From NCBI GenBank assembly GCA_964385175.1, contig CAYLNL010000009.1, positions 31,635 to 95,634 of the forward strand: a stretch of 64,000 nucleotides of DNA, read 5' to 3'. The notes beneath the pieces are model-generated. The model did no database searches and was not told the DNA's origin. It worked only from the letters and a program-made list of their open reading frames with translations. Position numbers and translations under genes: made by a program. Position 1 is the stretch's first letter. Each line of letters starts with the position of its first letter. This stretch comes from CAYLNL01 sp964385175. Lineage in GTDB: Bacteria > Bacteroidota > Bacteroidia > Flavobacteriales > Flavobacteriaceae. Of the stretch, positions 45,701 to 54,800 are shown in pieces.

Positions 45701-45808
45701 ATTAGCGGCTTCGCCGTTGATATCGGCGCCCTGCTGGGTCCATTGGCTAAAAGAAAAGGAAGCGCTTAGCAATAAAAAAATAGTAAGTAATAGTTGAATA
45801 GGTTTCAT
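42740..45808 (-). CDS. surface protein A: seven FG-GAP-like repeats, stalk repeats, peptidase-S74 domain, T9SS sorting domain
   Basis: The 1022-residue product has a signal peptide (about 1-21). Seven consecutive repeats of about 57 residues follow (about 28-425), each with DINGEAA.D.SG, SVSLS.DG.RVAIGA and NDGNG.DSGH.RIYQW; these FG-GAP/integrin-like units suggest a seven-bladed propeller. Short N-T-x-G repeats follow (for example NTFVGSQSGYSNTTGSG) to about 785. Next is a peptidase-S74 chaperone domain starting at Ser 788 (SDGRFKINI) with GFIAQEVEQVV. A coiled coil (about 880-920) and a C-terminal T9SS type A domain (about 940-1022, QNVPNPFDRTTV to KKMILTN) end the protein. S74 domains trimerise and self-cleave in phage tailspikes. 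A trimeric surface adhesin is the inference. Confidence 0.9.
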   Translation of the reverse strand: MKPIQLLLTIFLLLSASFSFSQWTQQGADINGEAANDQSGVSVSLSANGARMAIGAPLNDGNGADSGHVRIFQWNGAAWAQLGTDINGEAADDYSGYSVSLSADGSRVAIGARYNDGNGADSGHVRIYQWNGVVWTQLGADINGEAAGDQSGWSVNLNADGSRIVIGALVNDGNGADSGHARIYEWNGATWVQMGADINGEGAGDYCGFSVSLSADGSRVAIGAPFNDGTGANSGHTRIFQWNGAAWVQLGVDINGEAAGDQAGVSVSLSADGVRIAIGANWNDGNGVDSGHVRIYQWNGAAWVQLGADINGEAANDWSGYPVSLSADGARLIIGGYLNDGNGANSGHARIYQWQGGAWVQLGTDLNGEAANDNSGYSVSLSGDGSRVAIGAIYNDGNGVDSGHLRLYRYPAPNSALGAGSGANSTGDANVFLGYLAGYTTTTGSSNTFVGSQSGYSNTTGSGNLFLGNRSGYSETGSNRLYVDNSDTATPLLWGDFANNILNFNANVGINTTSPTAALDVNGAARIRTINNNNTLTRVLVSDVSGNISYRDDTTLGDAHTFPSYPASAGDGGGNTNSFFGHLTGAVTTGANNTLVGFQSGLVNTTGYDNSSLGSQTLEHNTTGFRNTANGVYTLNWNTTGDENTAVGYAALGFNSIGSDNTAVGYLAMRGNFSPALNTGNGNTATGYQAMLVNESGTGNTVMGRDALSANTIGNNNVAIGREASLYNVTGSENVAIGYNSGATFGNTALNNTIAIGSNVAVTSSNQVRIGNFEVEDMGGVATWTVVSDGRFKINIAEDVAGLDFIKELRPVSYNLDRRKIRSFTGNTNATNSDVSKKMVGFIAQEVEQVVGKNGYVFSGVKTPENENDYYGLKYSEFVVPLTKAVQELSALVETQKQENQTLRQELETLKNAVYGATVKTAGSKSSGEETQLIAEGFALYQNVPNPFDRTTVIGAQLPESVQQAKIVVYNLQGLELASYPLQERGKVSVEISGGRLPSGMYLYALVADGQVIDTKKMILTN

Positions 45809-45849
45809 TTTTTTTAGTTTTAGGATTATCAAGCTGCTAATATACGCTA

Positions 45850-46034
45850 TTTTTTAATTCAGAATTGTCAATTCAGAATTCAGAATTTTTTTAGATTTTG
45901 ACAGCGCACCTAATTCATAATTAATCATTCTGAATTGGTAATTGATTTAGCGCCTCCGCGCCTTTGCGTGAAATTTCCACGCAGAGATGCTAAGACGCTG
46001 AGAAAATTCATCATTCTGAATTGATACTTCATAA
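45850..46034. repeat. mosaic intergenic repeat block 2
   Basis: Types A and B of block 1 recur here, including AATTCAGAATTGTCAATTCA-like text, GCGCCTCCGCGCCTTTGCGT and TTTCCACGCAGAGATGCTAAG. It separates surface proteins A and B. Confidence 0.85.
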
Positions 46035-49000
46035 TTAGTTAGTAAGGAGCATCTTTTTGGTGTCGATTACCTGCCCGTCCGCGGCCAGCGCGTACAGGTA
46101 CATACCCGAAGGCAGGCGCCCGCCCGAGATCTCGACAGAGACCCTGCCGCTCCCTTTAAGCGGGTAGCTTGCCAACTCCAATCCCTGCAAATTGTAAACG
46201 ATAATTTTCGATTCCCCGGCGCCTTCCGGCAAAAATGCCGAAATAACCGTAGTTTTATCAAACGGATTCGGTGTGTTTTGATACAACTGATACCCCTCCA
46301 GCTTTGTTTTTTCGCTCCCGGGAGGATTAGAGCGTGCCTCGCCGGAAGAAGCGGTATTTCCGTACATCCGGCTTTCCAGGGTTTCTATCCGTTGCTGCTG
46401 GGCATTTACCAACTCCTGCAAGCTTTTTATGAGTTCCTGCTGCTCCTGCATCCCTTTTACTAACGGCACCACAAATTCTGCATACCGAAGGCCGTAATGG
46501 TCGTGTTCGTTTTGGGGTTTGTCCACGCCCGAAAATACATAGCGGTTTTCACTCACTACCCGCTCTACTTCCTGCGCAATAAAGCCTATGCTACGTCCGC
46601 CTTTGGCGGAGGCGGTTAGCGCGTCTGTATCTTCACCGTGTAAGAAGGTGTGTAACTTCTTCCTGTCCAATTCATAGCTCACCGGGCGGAGTTTTTCTAT
46701 AAACGCCAAGCCGGGGATGTCTTCCCGTACCTCTTTTTTAAAACGCCCGTCAGAGAGGTTTGTCCAGTTGGCATAGCCACCGATACTGGTAACAGCGTTG
46801 TTACCCAGTCGCACCTGATTAGATGCCGTTATCATAGCTCCATTGCCGATAGCGGCGCTATTGGTAAAACCATTGGCGGAGACACCAGCATTACTGCCTA
46901 TAACTGTATGATGCGTTCCTGATGAGTTATTGCGCAAGGCCCGGTAACCTATCGCAACATTATAAGAGCCGGTGACATTGTCTTCTCCGCTATCCATACC
47001 AAAGAAACTATTTAACGCTCCGGTGGTATTGTCATAACCGCTTCGCGGACCTACAAATGTATTGCTGTATCCATCTATATTATTTAATCCGCTTTGGTAT
47101 CCCATAAAATTATTTGAATGACCAGTAGTATTTGATTGACCGCTCTGCCTGCCCACAAAGGTATTTTGGCTTCCGGCAGTATTTTGGTGGCCGCTATTAC
47201 TGCCTATAAAAACGTTGTTGGGCCCCGTGGTATTAGAGAAGCCGCTTGCCGCTCCTACAAATGTGTTGTTTCGTCCGGTTGTGCTGGAATAACCGCTGTT
47301 ATGTCCCAAGAAGGTATTAGCTCCGGCGGTAGTGCCACTGTACCCGCTGTTATATCCCAGGAAAGTATTGCTTCCTCCCGTGGTATTACTGTATCCGCTC
47401 CCGCTACCCAGAAAAGTATTGAAACTGCCGGTAGTATTGTTAACCCCGCTCACATAGCCCAGAAAAGCATTGAGACTCCCGGTAGTATTATCGGCGCCGC
47501 TAACGCGACCTATAAAGGTGTTGTAACCCCCGGTAGTATTTGCATACCCGCTTTGTTGTCCTACAAAGGTGTTGTCCTGTCCCGTGGTGGTATTATATCC
47601 GCTGCGGTGTCCTATAAATGTATTGTTTATATCTGTATTGGCAACGCCCGCCTCATAGCCAAAATAGGAATTGGTATCACCTCCGCCATCGCCCGCGCTT
47701 TCAGGATAACTCGGGAAGGCGCCTACACCACCTCCTAAAGTAGCATCGGAACGCCAATTAAGATTACCATCCGGGTCGGCTACCAATATGCGGGTAAGCG
47801 CATCATCTTGAGGAAGGTTGGCAATCGCCAGTGTGCCATTAACCCGAACCCCATCATTGGCAAAATCGCCCCAGAGCAGCGGGGTAGCCGTATCGGAATT
47901 ATCGATGAAAAGCAGGTTAGAACCCGTTTCATTGTAACCCGCACGATGTCCTAAAAAAACATTGCCTGAACCTTCTGTATTACTATATCCGGCGGCCCTG
48001 CCGATATAGGTGTTTTGATTGCCGATGGTATTGCTGTAACCGCTCTGGTTGCCTACAAAAGTATTGCTGCTCCCCTCGGTATTGCTGTAGCCGCTATAGC
48101 CTCCTACAAATACATTGGCATTGCCGGTAGTAGTATTAACCCCGCTCTGCGGGCCCACGGAAACATCTACATCTACGTTTATATCTGCCGGGGAACTGGA
48201 GAAGATACGGGCATGACCGGAATCATCCCCTCCATCATTATTATGATACGCTCCAATAACCACCCGGGCGCCATCGTCACTGAGGCTTACCGAATAACCG
48301 GACGCGTCGTTAATAGATTCCCCGTCTATATCAGCCGCTACCTGTACCCAGTCCATCCCACTAAACTCATATATACGCACATGGCCTCTGTTATTATTAC
48401 CAATTGCTCCGATAGCTACCCGGGCGCCGTCTCCGCTTAAGCTTACGGAATAACCAGAATCATCATTGGCGGCTTCTCCATCAATATCACTGCCTACCTG
48501 TACCCAGTTAGCTCCATTAAATTCATAGATTCGTACATGGCCTCTGTTATCATATTCATCGCCAGTATTGCCATCGTTATAAAATGCCCCGATAGCTATC
48601 CGGCTGCCATTGTCGCTAAGGCTTACCGACCAACCCGACCTATCTTCAGCAACTTCTCCATTGATATCGCTACCTACCTGAGCCCAGCCAACCCCATTAA
48701 ATTGATAGATTCGTACATGACCCGATTGTACTCCATTACCGTCATTATCCGGCGCCCCGATAGCTACCCGGTTGCCATCATCGCTCAGGCTTACCGACCG
48801 GCCTGATTGGTCTTCAGCCGCCTCTCCATTGATGTTACCTCCCATTTGAACCCAGTTAGCCCCGTTCAACTGGTAAACCCGTACCCGCCCCGCCTCGTTC
48901 CCGTTGCTATTGCTATAAGGTATCCCCACAGCTACCACCGTGCCGTCGGCATTAAGACTTACCGATGTTCCCAGATGGTCATTTACAGCATCCCCGTTGA

Positions 49001-49415
49001 TGTCGTTCCCTAACTGAACCCAACCGGAACCATCAAATTGATAGACCTGGATGTAGCCTGTACCATTGTGATTAGGCGCCCCGATGGCTATACGAGCGCC
49101 ATCTTCATTGAGGCTTATCGATTGCCCAAAGCTATCGTTATAGGCTGCTCCGTTGATATCACTGCCTACTTGTGCCCAGCCGCTGCCGGTAAATTGATAG
49201 ACCCGGACATCTCCCGAACCGCCTACATTCCCATCCGCCTCGGTAGCCCCAACAGCTATACTATTACCATTTCCGTTAATGCTTACGGCGGTACCGGCTC
49301 TATCTCCGGCAGTTTCGCCTGAAATATCCGAGCCCAATTGAATCCACTGCCCATACAACGCAGAGGTGCTTGCCAGCCCTATACAAACTACATAAAATAA
49401 AAGGTTTAGTTTCAT
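46035..49415 (-). CDS. surface protein B: seven FG-GAP-like repeats, long 17-residue stalk, peptidase-S74 domain, T9SS sorting domain
   Basis: The 1126-residue paralogue of protein A has a signal peptide (about 1-22) and again exactly seven propeller-type repeats (about 27-420). It carries more than twenty units of the form NTFVGxxSGYxNTTGxx, 17 residues each, with the most regular run between about 590 and 830. The S74 domain starts at Ser 888 (SDGRFKKEV) and contains GFIAQEVERVV. A coiled coil and a type A T9SS sorting domain (QNTPNPFDKTTV to KKMLLTN) end the protein. It lies in tandem with protein A. Export through the T9SS and trimer formation follow from family knowledge; binding partner and role are unknown. 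Confidence 0.9.
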   Translation of the reverse strand: MKLNLLFYVVCIGLASTSALYGQWIQLGSDISGETAGDRAGTAVSINGNGNSIAVGATEADGNVGGSGDVRVYQFTGSGWAQVGSDINGAAYNDSFGQSISLNEDGARIAIGAPNHNGTGYIQVYQFDGSGWVQLGNDINGDAVNDHLGTSVSLNADGTVVAVGIPYSNSNGNEAGRVRVYQLNGANWVQMGGNINGEAAEDQSGRSVSLSDDGNRVAIGAPDNDGNGVQSGHVRIYQFNGVGWAQVGSDINGEVAEDRSGWSVSLSDNGSRIAIGAFYNDGNTGDEYDNRGHVRIYEFNGANWVQVGSDIDGEAANDDSGYSVSLSGDGARVAIGAIGNNNRGHVRIYEFSGMDWVQVAADIDGESINDASGYSVSLSDDGARVVIGAYHNNDGGDDSGHARIFSSSPADINVDVDVSVGPQSGVNTTTGNANVFVGGYSGYSNTEGSSNTFVGNQSGYSNTIGNQNTYIGRAAGYSNTEGSGNVFLGHRAGYNETGSNLLFIDNSDTATPLLWGDFANDGVRVNGTLAIANLPQDDALTRILVADPDGNLNWRSDATLGGGVGAFPSYPESAGDGGGDTNSYFGYEAGVANTDINNTFIGHRSGYNTTTGQDNTFVGQQSGYANTTGGYNTFIGRVSGADNTTGSLNAFLGYVSGVNNTTGSFNTFLGSGSGYSNTTGGSNTFLGYNSGYSGTTAGANTFLGHNSGYSSTTGRNNTFVGAASGFSNTTGPNNVFIGSNSGHQNTAGSQNTFVGRQSGQSNTTGHSNNFMGYQSGLNNIDGYSNTFVGPRSGYDNTTGALNSFFGMDSGEDNVTGSYNVAIGYRALRNNSSGTHHTVIGSNAGVSANGFTNSAAIGNGAMITASNQVRLGNNAVTSIGGYANWTNLSDGRFKKEVREDIPGLAFIEKLRPVSYELDRKKLHTFLHGEDTDALTASAKGGRSIGFIAQEVERVVSENRYVFSGVDKPQNEHDHYGLRYAEFVVPLVKGMQEQQELIKSLQELVNAQQQRIETLESRMYGNTASSGEARSNPPGSEKTKLEGYQLYQNTPNPFDKTTVISAFLPEGAGESKIIVYNLQGLELASYPLKGSGRVSVEISGGRLPSGMYLYALAADGQVIDTKKMLLTN

Positions 49416-49444
49416 ATTTTTTAATTTTTTGGGTTAGTAAGGCA

Positions 49445-49866
49445 CTAATATACGCTGATTTTTAATTCAGAATTGTCAATTCAGAATTCAGAATTTTTTT
49501 AGATTTTGACAGCGCACCTAATTCATAATTCTACATTCTGAATTGGTAATTGATTTAGCGCCTCTGCGCCTTTGCGTGAACTTTTTTTCACGCTAAGACG
49601 TCAAGACGCAAAGAAAATTCATCATTCATCATTCTGAATTGATAATTACTTTGTGCGCTTTGCGCCTCCTTTGTGTACTTGGTGGTTAAAAAAACAAGAA
49701 CCATTAAGAAAATTCAGAATTAGGAATGCAGCATTCAGAATTACCTTGTGCCCTTTGCGGTTACAAGAAAGAAACCACTAAGTGCACTAAGCATTTACAC
49801 AAAGGTCACAAAGACTCATGTACCTGGAAATTCATCCTTCTGAATTGGTAATTAAAAAATTACCCC
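49445..49866. repeat. mosaic intergenic repeat block 3
   Basis: All three repeat types occur, with type A phrases such as GAATTGGTAATTGATTTAGC, type B GCGCCTCTGCGCCTTTGCGT and type C CACAAAGGTCACAAAGACTC. The block runs up to the pyrF promoter, and no gene is seen in it. Confidence 0.85.
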
Positions 49867-49874
49867 TATTTTTG
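49867..49874 (+). promoter_or_regulatory. -7 promoter box TATTTTTG for pyrF
   Basis: An exact TAnnTTTG ends five bases before the pyrF ATG, so the transcript would start at or next to the start codon. Confidence 0.55.
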
Positions 49875-49879
49875 AAACC

Positions 49880-50689
49880 ATGACCACCGCACAACTCACC
49901 CAACAAATCCGCCTGAAAAAATCCTTCCTCTGCATTGGCTTAGATACCGATTGGGAAAAGTTACCTGCTGCCCTGCAACATGCAGACGACCCGGTTTTTG
50001 CGTTCAACAAAGCCATTATAGACGCCACTCATTCCTTAGCGGTCGCTTACAAACTCAACACCGCCTTTTACGAAGCCCATGGACTGGCGGGCTGGCGCTC
50101 CTTAGAAAAAACCATACACTACCTCCACACCCGCTACCCCGAACTCTTTACCATAGCCGATGCCAAACGAGGCGACATTGGCAACACAGCCGCCCAATAC
50201 GCCCAAACGTTTTTTGAACAGTTGCCTTTCCAGGCCGTTACCGTGAACCCCTACCTGGGCGCCGATTCGGTAGCGCCTTTCTTAGCCTATCCCGACAAAC
50301 ATACCATTTTGCTGGCGCTTACCTCGAACCCCGGCGCTGCCGATTTTCAACTGCAACCCCTAAACGGGCTGGAATTGTATAAACAGGTGCTAAAAACCTC
50401 CCAAACCTGGAAAAACGCCCAAAACCTCATGTACGTGGCGGGCGCCACGCAGGCGGAGCGGTTTTCTGAAATCCGGGAACTGGTTCCGGGTTCTTTTTTG
50501 TTAGTGCCGGGTGTGGGGACGCAAGGAGGCTCTTTGGAAGCCGTGTGCCAGTATGGGTTAAATGAGCGCATTGGATTGCTGGTAAACGTATCGAGATCTA
50601 TTTTGTATGCCTCTTCCCAGCCCGATTTTGCAGAAGCAGCCCGGCAAGCCGCCGCTACTTGGCAACAACAGATGAGCATATACTGCTAA
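49880..50689 (+). CDS. pyrF: orotidine 5'-phosphate decarboxylase
   Basis: The 269-residue product is of the type 2 OMP decarboxylase group. It has LCIGLDTDWEKLP, the substrate-binding FNKAIIDAT and the catalytic Asp/Lys region TIADAKRGDIGNTAAQYA. It makes UMP from OMP, the last step of pyrimidine synthesis. It stands alone between a repeat block and a terminator. Codons are richer in G and C than in most genes of the first 40 kb. Confidence 0.96.
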   Translation: MTTAQLTQQIRLKKSFLCIGLDTDWEKLPAALQHADDPVFAFNKAIIDATHSLAVAYKLNTAFYEAHGLAGWRSLEKTIHYLHTRYPELFTIADAKRGDIGNTAAQYAQTFFEQLPFQAVTVNPYLGADSVAPFLAYPDKHTILLALTSNPGAADFQLQPLNGLELYKQVLKTSQTWKNAQNLMYVAGATQAERFSEIRELVPGSFLLVPGVGTQGGSLEAVCQYGLNERIGLLVNVSRSILYASSQPDFAEAARQAAATWQQQMSIYC

Positions 50690-50701
50690 ACTAAGCCCAA
50701 T

Positions 50702-50733
50702 AAAAAAACCGACCTGTGGAGGTCGGCTTTTTT
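50702..50733 (+). terminator. intrinsic terminator after pyrF
   Basis: The stem AAAAAACCGACC / GGTCGGCTTTTTT has a short GTGGA-type loop and is followed by T residues, 12 bases after the stop codon. Confidence 0.9.
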
Positions 50734-50735
50734 AG

Positions 50736-51035
50736 TTTCTAACTCAACTAACTCAAAATCGAAAAAGAATGTTTCATTTAACGCACTGCAAATATCGCCC
50801 GCTCATTCTTATTTTCTTGTTAACTCTTTGTGAATCTTTTATTAAATAATGGTACAATGGGGGAGCTACTTCCATTTTCTACCCCCTCTTTTCTGTTTAT
50901 TTACTCCCGGAAGCCTTCTAACTTCCGCACTCTAAAAAACCTACCCGCACCCCAAAAATCTATCTCGCTCTGCCCTTTGGTTCTTGCTCCTCTTCTGAAT
51001 TCAACTGCTGAATTCAGACTTAAAAAATCAAAAAA
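50736..51035. other. intergenic region, no gene seen
   Basis: This spacer between the pyrF terminator and the DUF4197 stop contains only short AATTC-type phrases (GAATTC...GAATTCAG near 50996-51016). No frame with protein-like features was recognised. Confidence 0.5.
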
Positions 51036-51734
51036 TCAATCCTGCAGGGCAAACACCCGTTTTAAAAGCGCCGTGGTGCGCAGCGCCACATTCGTGCGGA
51101 TACCCTTTTCCTCCACCGCTATCATCGTAAAAACCCCGTCCAGCGCCTCGCCCGTAACATAATCCCCAAGGTCGGGATTCACATCTTTGGTAAGCGGCAG
51201 GCTGTTATAACGGCTGATAATCTCAGCCCACGCCTTGGTAGCTCCCACCTTAGAAAGCGAACCATTGATGACCGGGGAAAATTTCTGGTACAACGGCGCG
51301 CGGGTTTTACTCTCCAAATAAGTAGTCGCCGCCGTATCATTTCCCAACAAAATATTTTTAGCATCAGCAAACGTAATTTCCTTCACCGCATCCACGAAAA
51401 TAGGTGTAGCCTCCTTTACCGCCTCTTCCGCAGCCCGGTTCAGGAGTTTTAAGCCCTCGTCGGCTAAGTTTCCCAGCCCCACATCCCGAAGCGTCTTATC
51501 CACCTTCTTGAGTTCATCGGGCAGCAAGATTTTTACCGCTTCATTCTTAAAAAAACCATCCTTTTCCGTGAGTTTCTGCACCTGCCGGTCAATGCCAAAC
51601 TGTAAGGCCTCGCGCAGGCCCGCAGCCATGTCCGCCTGCGTAAGCGGCGCACCCGGCAGTTGCCCCACCACCTGCTGCAACTCTGCACAGGCCGTTACCA
51701 GTACCATTCCAATAAAAAAAGCTATTTTTTTCAT
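51036..51734 (-). CDS. DUF4197 lipoprotein
   Basis: The 232-residue product has a short lipoprotein-type signal (lipobox VTAC). A helical domain follows with ADMAAGLREALQFGIDRQV, FKNEAVKILLPDELKKVDK and VTGEALDGVFTMIAVEEKGIR, which are typical of DUF4197. Function is unknown. The frame is open for 35 codons further upstream, but a -7 box at 51752-51759 lies inside that extension, so the start is the ATG at 51734. It is divergent from icmF. Confidence 0.88.
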   Translation of the reverse strand: MKKIAFFIGMVLVTACAELQQVVGQLPGAPLTQADMAAGLREALQFGIDRQVQKLTEKDGFFKNEAVKILLPDELKKVDKTLRDVGLGNLADEGLKLLNRAAEEAVKEATPIFVDAVKEITFADAKNILLGNDTAATTYLESKTRAPLYQKFSPVINGSLSKVGATKAWAEIISRYNSLPLTKDVNPDLGDYVTGEALDGVFTMIAVEEKGIRTNVALRTTALLKRVFALQD

Positions 51735-51751
51735 GGCGAATAATTTAGCCC

Positions 51752-51759
51752 CAAAAATA
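51752..51759 (-). promoter_or_regulatory. -7 promoter box TATTTTTG for the DUF4197 gene
   Basis: An exact TAnnTTTG on the minus strand lies 18 bases before the DUF4197 ATG. It decides the start choice. Confidence 0.55.
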
Positions 51760-51825
51760 CTAAAAAACCGTCCATATCCCGCACATTCCGTAACTTGCCT
51801 TCCCAAAACGGCAGGTTTTATACAG

Positions 51826-54800
51826 ATGACACAAACCACTCCCTATCAACCTAAAAACCCCATCCGCATCGTTACCGCCGCTTCGCTGTTCGATGGGCAC
51901 GACGCCGCCATCAACCTCATGCGGCGCATCATCCAGGCAACCGGTGTAGAAGTAATTCACTTAGGGCACGACCGCAGTGTGGAAGAAGTAGTAAACACCG
52001 CCATCCAGGAAGATGTGCAGGCTATTGCCATGACCTCGTACCAGGGCGGGCACAACGAGTATTTTCGGTACATGTACGATTTGTTGCAGGAACGAGGCGC
52101 CGGCCACATCAAAATTTTCGGCGGCGGCGGCGGCGTTATCCTCCCGTCAGAAATAAAAGCGTTGATGGAATACGGAATCGCCCGCATCTATTCGCCGGAC
52201 GACGGCAGGGCGATGGGTTTGCAGGGAATGATAAACGACCTGGTTTCCCAATCCGATTTTTCCCTGTCGGAAGAACCGCTTACCCGACTGAACCTGGAAA
52301 AATCGCTGGAAGCCAAAAATGCCGGGGCAATAGCGCGCCTCATAACCCTTGCCGAAACCCGCAGTACGGTTTTTAAAAAACTTTTCCCGGCCGCCCCAAA
52401 AGGAACGAAAAAAGCGCCGGTATTAGGCGTTACCGGGACGGGCGGCGCAGGGAAATCTTCGTTGGTGGACGAATTGGTACGGCGGTTTTTGGCGGATTTT
52501 CCCGCTAAAACCATCGGCATTATCTCGGTAGATCCTTCCAAGCGGAAAACGGGCGGCGCTCTGTTAGGCGACCGCATCCGCATGAACGCCATCAACAACC
52601 CGCGCGTGTACATGCGCTCGCTCGCCACGCGACAGTCCAACGCAGCCCTGTCTAAGCACGTGGCAGAAGCCGTACAGGTGCTGCAAGCCGCCCGCTACGA
52701 CCTGGTTTTGCTGGAAACCTCCGGCATCGGGCAGAGCGACACGGAAATTTTGGAATACGCAGACGTATCGCTCTATGTGATGACGCCTGAATTTGGCGCC
52801 GCCACCCAGTTGGAAAAAATAGATATGTTGGATTTCGCCGACCTGGTGGCGCTCAACAAGTTCGATAAACGCGGCGCCCTGGATGCGCTGCGCGATGTGC
52901 GAAAGCAATACCAGCGCAACCACCAGCGCTGGGATGCCCCGCCCGATGCCATGCCGGTATTTGGCACCATCGCCTCCCAGTTCAACGACCCGGGGATGAA
53001 TGCCCTCTACAAGGCTGTTATGGAGCGGCTGTCGGAAAAAACCGGCGCCAGTTTCCAGTCTGATTACGAAACTTCCGGGGCGCTTTCCGAAAAAATATAC
53101 ATCATCCCGCCGCACCGCACGCGCTACCTGTCCGAAATCGCCGAAAACAACCGTTCGTACGACGCCCGGGCAGAACGGCAGGCAGAGGTGGCGCAGCAAC
53201 TATACGGCATTTTTAAGACGATAGATTCCCTGGTACCCCCCACGCCCACCGAAATCGGGCGAAACTTTTTGTCGAAAACCGGTTTGGATGCGGCGGCTAT
53301 TTTAGAACGAACGTCGGACGAGCCGGCGAAAGCGCTGGTAAGCTCGCTGTGTGTGGAATTTGAACGGCTAAAGAAGGATTTAGACCCGCATTACTGGGAA
53401 CTTCTCATGGGTTGGGAAGAACAGGCGGCGCGCTACCGGGAGCCGGTGTACCGCTACCGGGTTCGCAATAAAGAAATTCGCATAGAAACCCATACCCGGT
53501 CCCTGTCGCATAGCGCCATTCCCAAGATAGCGCTGCCCCGTTACCGCGCCTGGGGCGATTTGCTGCGCTGGCTCCTGCAGGAAAATGTTCCCGGCTCGTT
53601 TCCTTACACGGCGGGCATATACCCGTTTAAGCGGATGGAGGAAGACCCCACGCGCATGTTCGCGGGCGAGGGCGGGCCCGAGCGCACCAATCGGCGGTTT
53701 CACTACCTGAGCGCCGGGATGCCTGCCAAGCGCCTTTCTACGGCTTTTGACAGCGTTACACTCTACGGCAGCGACCCGGGGATGCGACCGGATATTTACG
53801 GGAAAATCGGGAATGCGGGGGTTTCTATCTGCTGTTTGGACGATGCGAAAAAGTTGTATTCGGGTTTTGACCTGGCAGACCCGAAAACTTCGGTGAGTAT
53901 GACCATTAACGGGCCGGCGCCTATGCTGCTGGGCTTTTTTATGAATGCGGCGATTGACCAGGCTTGCGAGAAATACATCCGGGCGCAGGGATTGGAAGGG
54001 GAGGTGGAGGCCGCCATAACGGCGCTTTACGAGGAAAAAGGACTGGAACGCCCGCGCTACCACGGCAGGCTGCCGGAAGGAAACAACGGGCTGGGCCTGC
54101 TGCTGCTGGGGGTTACGGGCGACGAGGTGCTGCCGAAGGAGGTGTACGAAAAAATAAAGACGGAAACGCTGGCGGCGGTTCGCGGTACGGTGCAGGCGGA
54201 TATTTTGAAGGAAGACCAGGCGCAGAACACCTGTATTTTTTCCACCGAGTTTGCGCTGCGGCTCATGGGCGATGTGCAGGCGTATTTTATAGACCGCCGC
54301 GTGCGGAATTTTTACTCGGTGTCCATTTCCGGCTACCACATTGCCGAGGCAGGCGCCAATCCCATTACGCAGTTGGCGCTCACGCTTTCCAACGGCTTTA
54401 CCTACGTGGAGTATTACCGGAGCCGGGGCATGGACATCAACGCGTTTGGGCCCAATTTGTCGTTCTTTTTTTCCAACGGCATTGACCCGGAATACGCCGT
54501 CATCGGGCGGGTGGCGCGGCGCATCTGGGCGAAAGCCATGAAGTACCAATACGGCGCCAACGAGCGGGCGCAACTGCTCAAGTACCACATCCAGACTTCG
54601 GGCAGGTCGCTGCACGCGCAGGAAATCGCCTTCAACGACATTCGCACCACCTTACAGGCGCTGTACGCCCTTTACGACAACTGCAACTCGCTCCACACCA
54701 ACGCCTACGACGAGGCGATTACCACGCCTACCGAAGAGTCGGTGCGGCGGGCTATGGCCATTCAACTCATCATCAACAAAGAATTGGGACTGGCTAAGAA

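Noticed and set aside
47130..47640. Regular about 51-base periodicity that could look like a CRISPR array
   Set aside because: The period equals 17 codons of the stalk repeat in surface protein B, the copies are imperfect, and no cas genes are nearby.
51508..51825. N-terminal extension of icmF by 106 codons
   Set aside because: It is antisense to the DUF4197 coding region and crosses that gene's promoter. The B12 domain begins properly at the ATG at 51826.
53380..54615. Long minus-strand frame (411 codons) inside icmF
   Set aside because: It is antisense to the mutase domain in GC-rich DNA, where few stop codons occur. It has no recognisable motifs; the frame at 52564-53199 is the same case.
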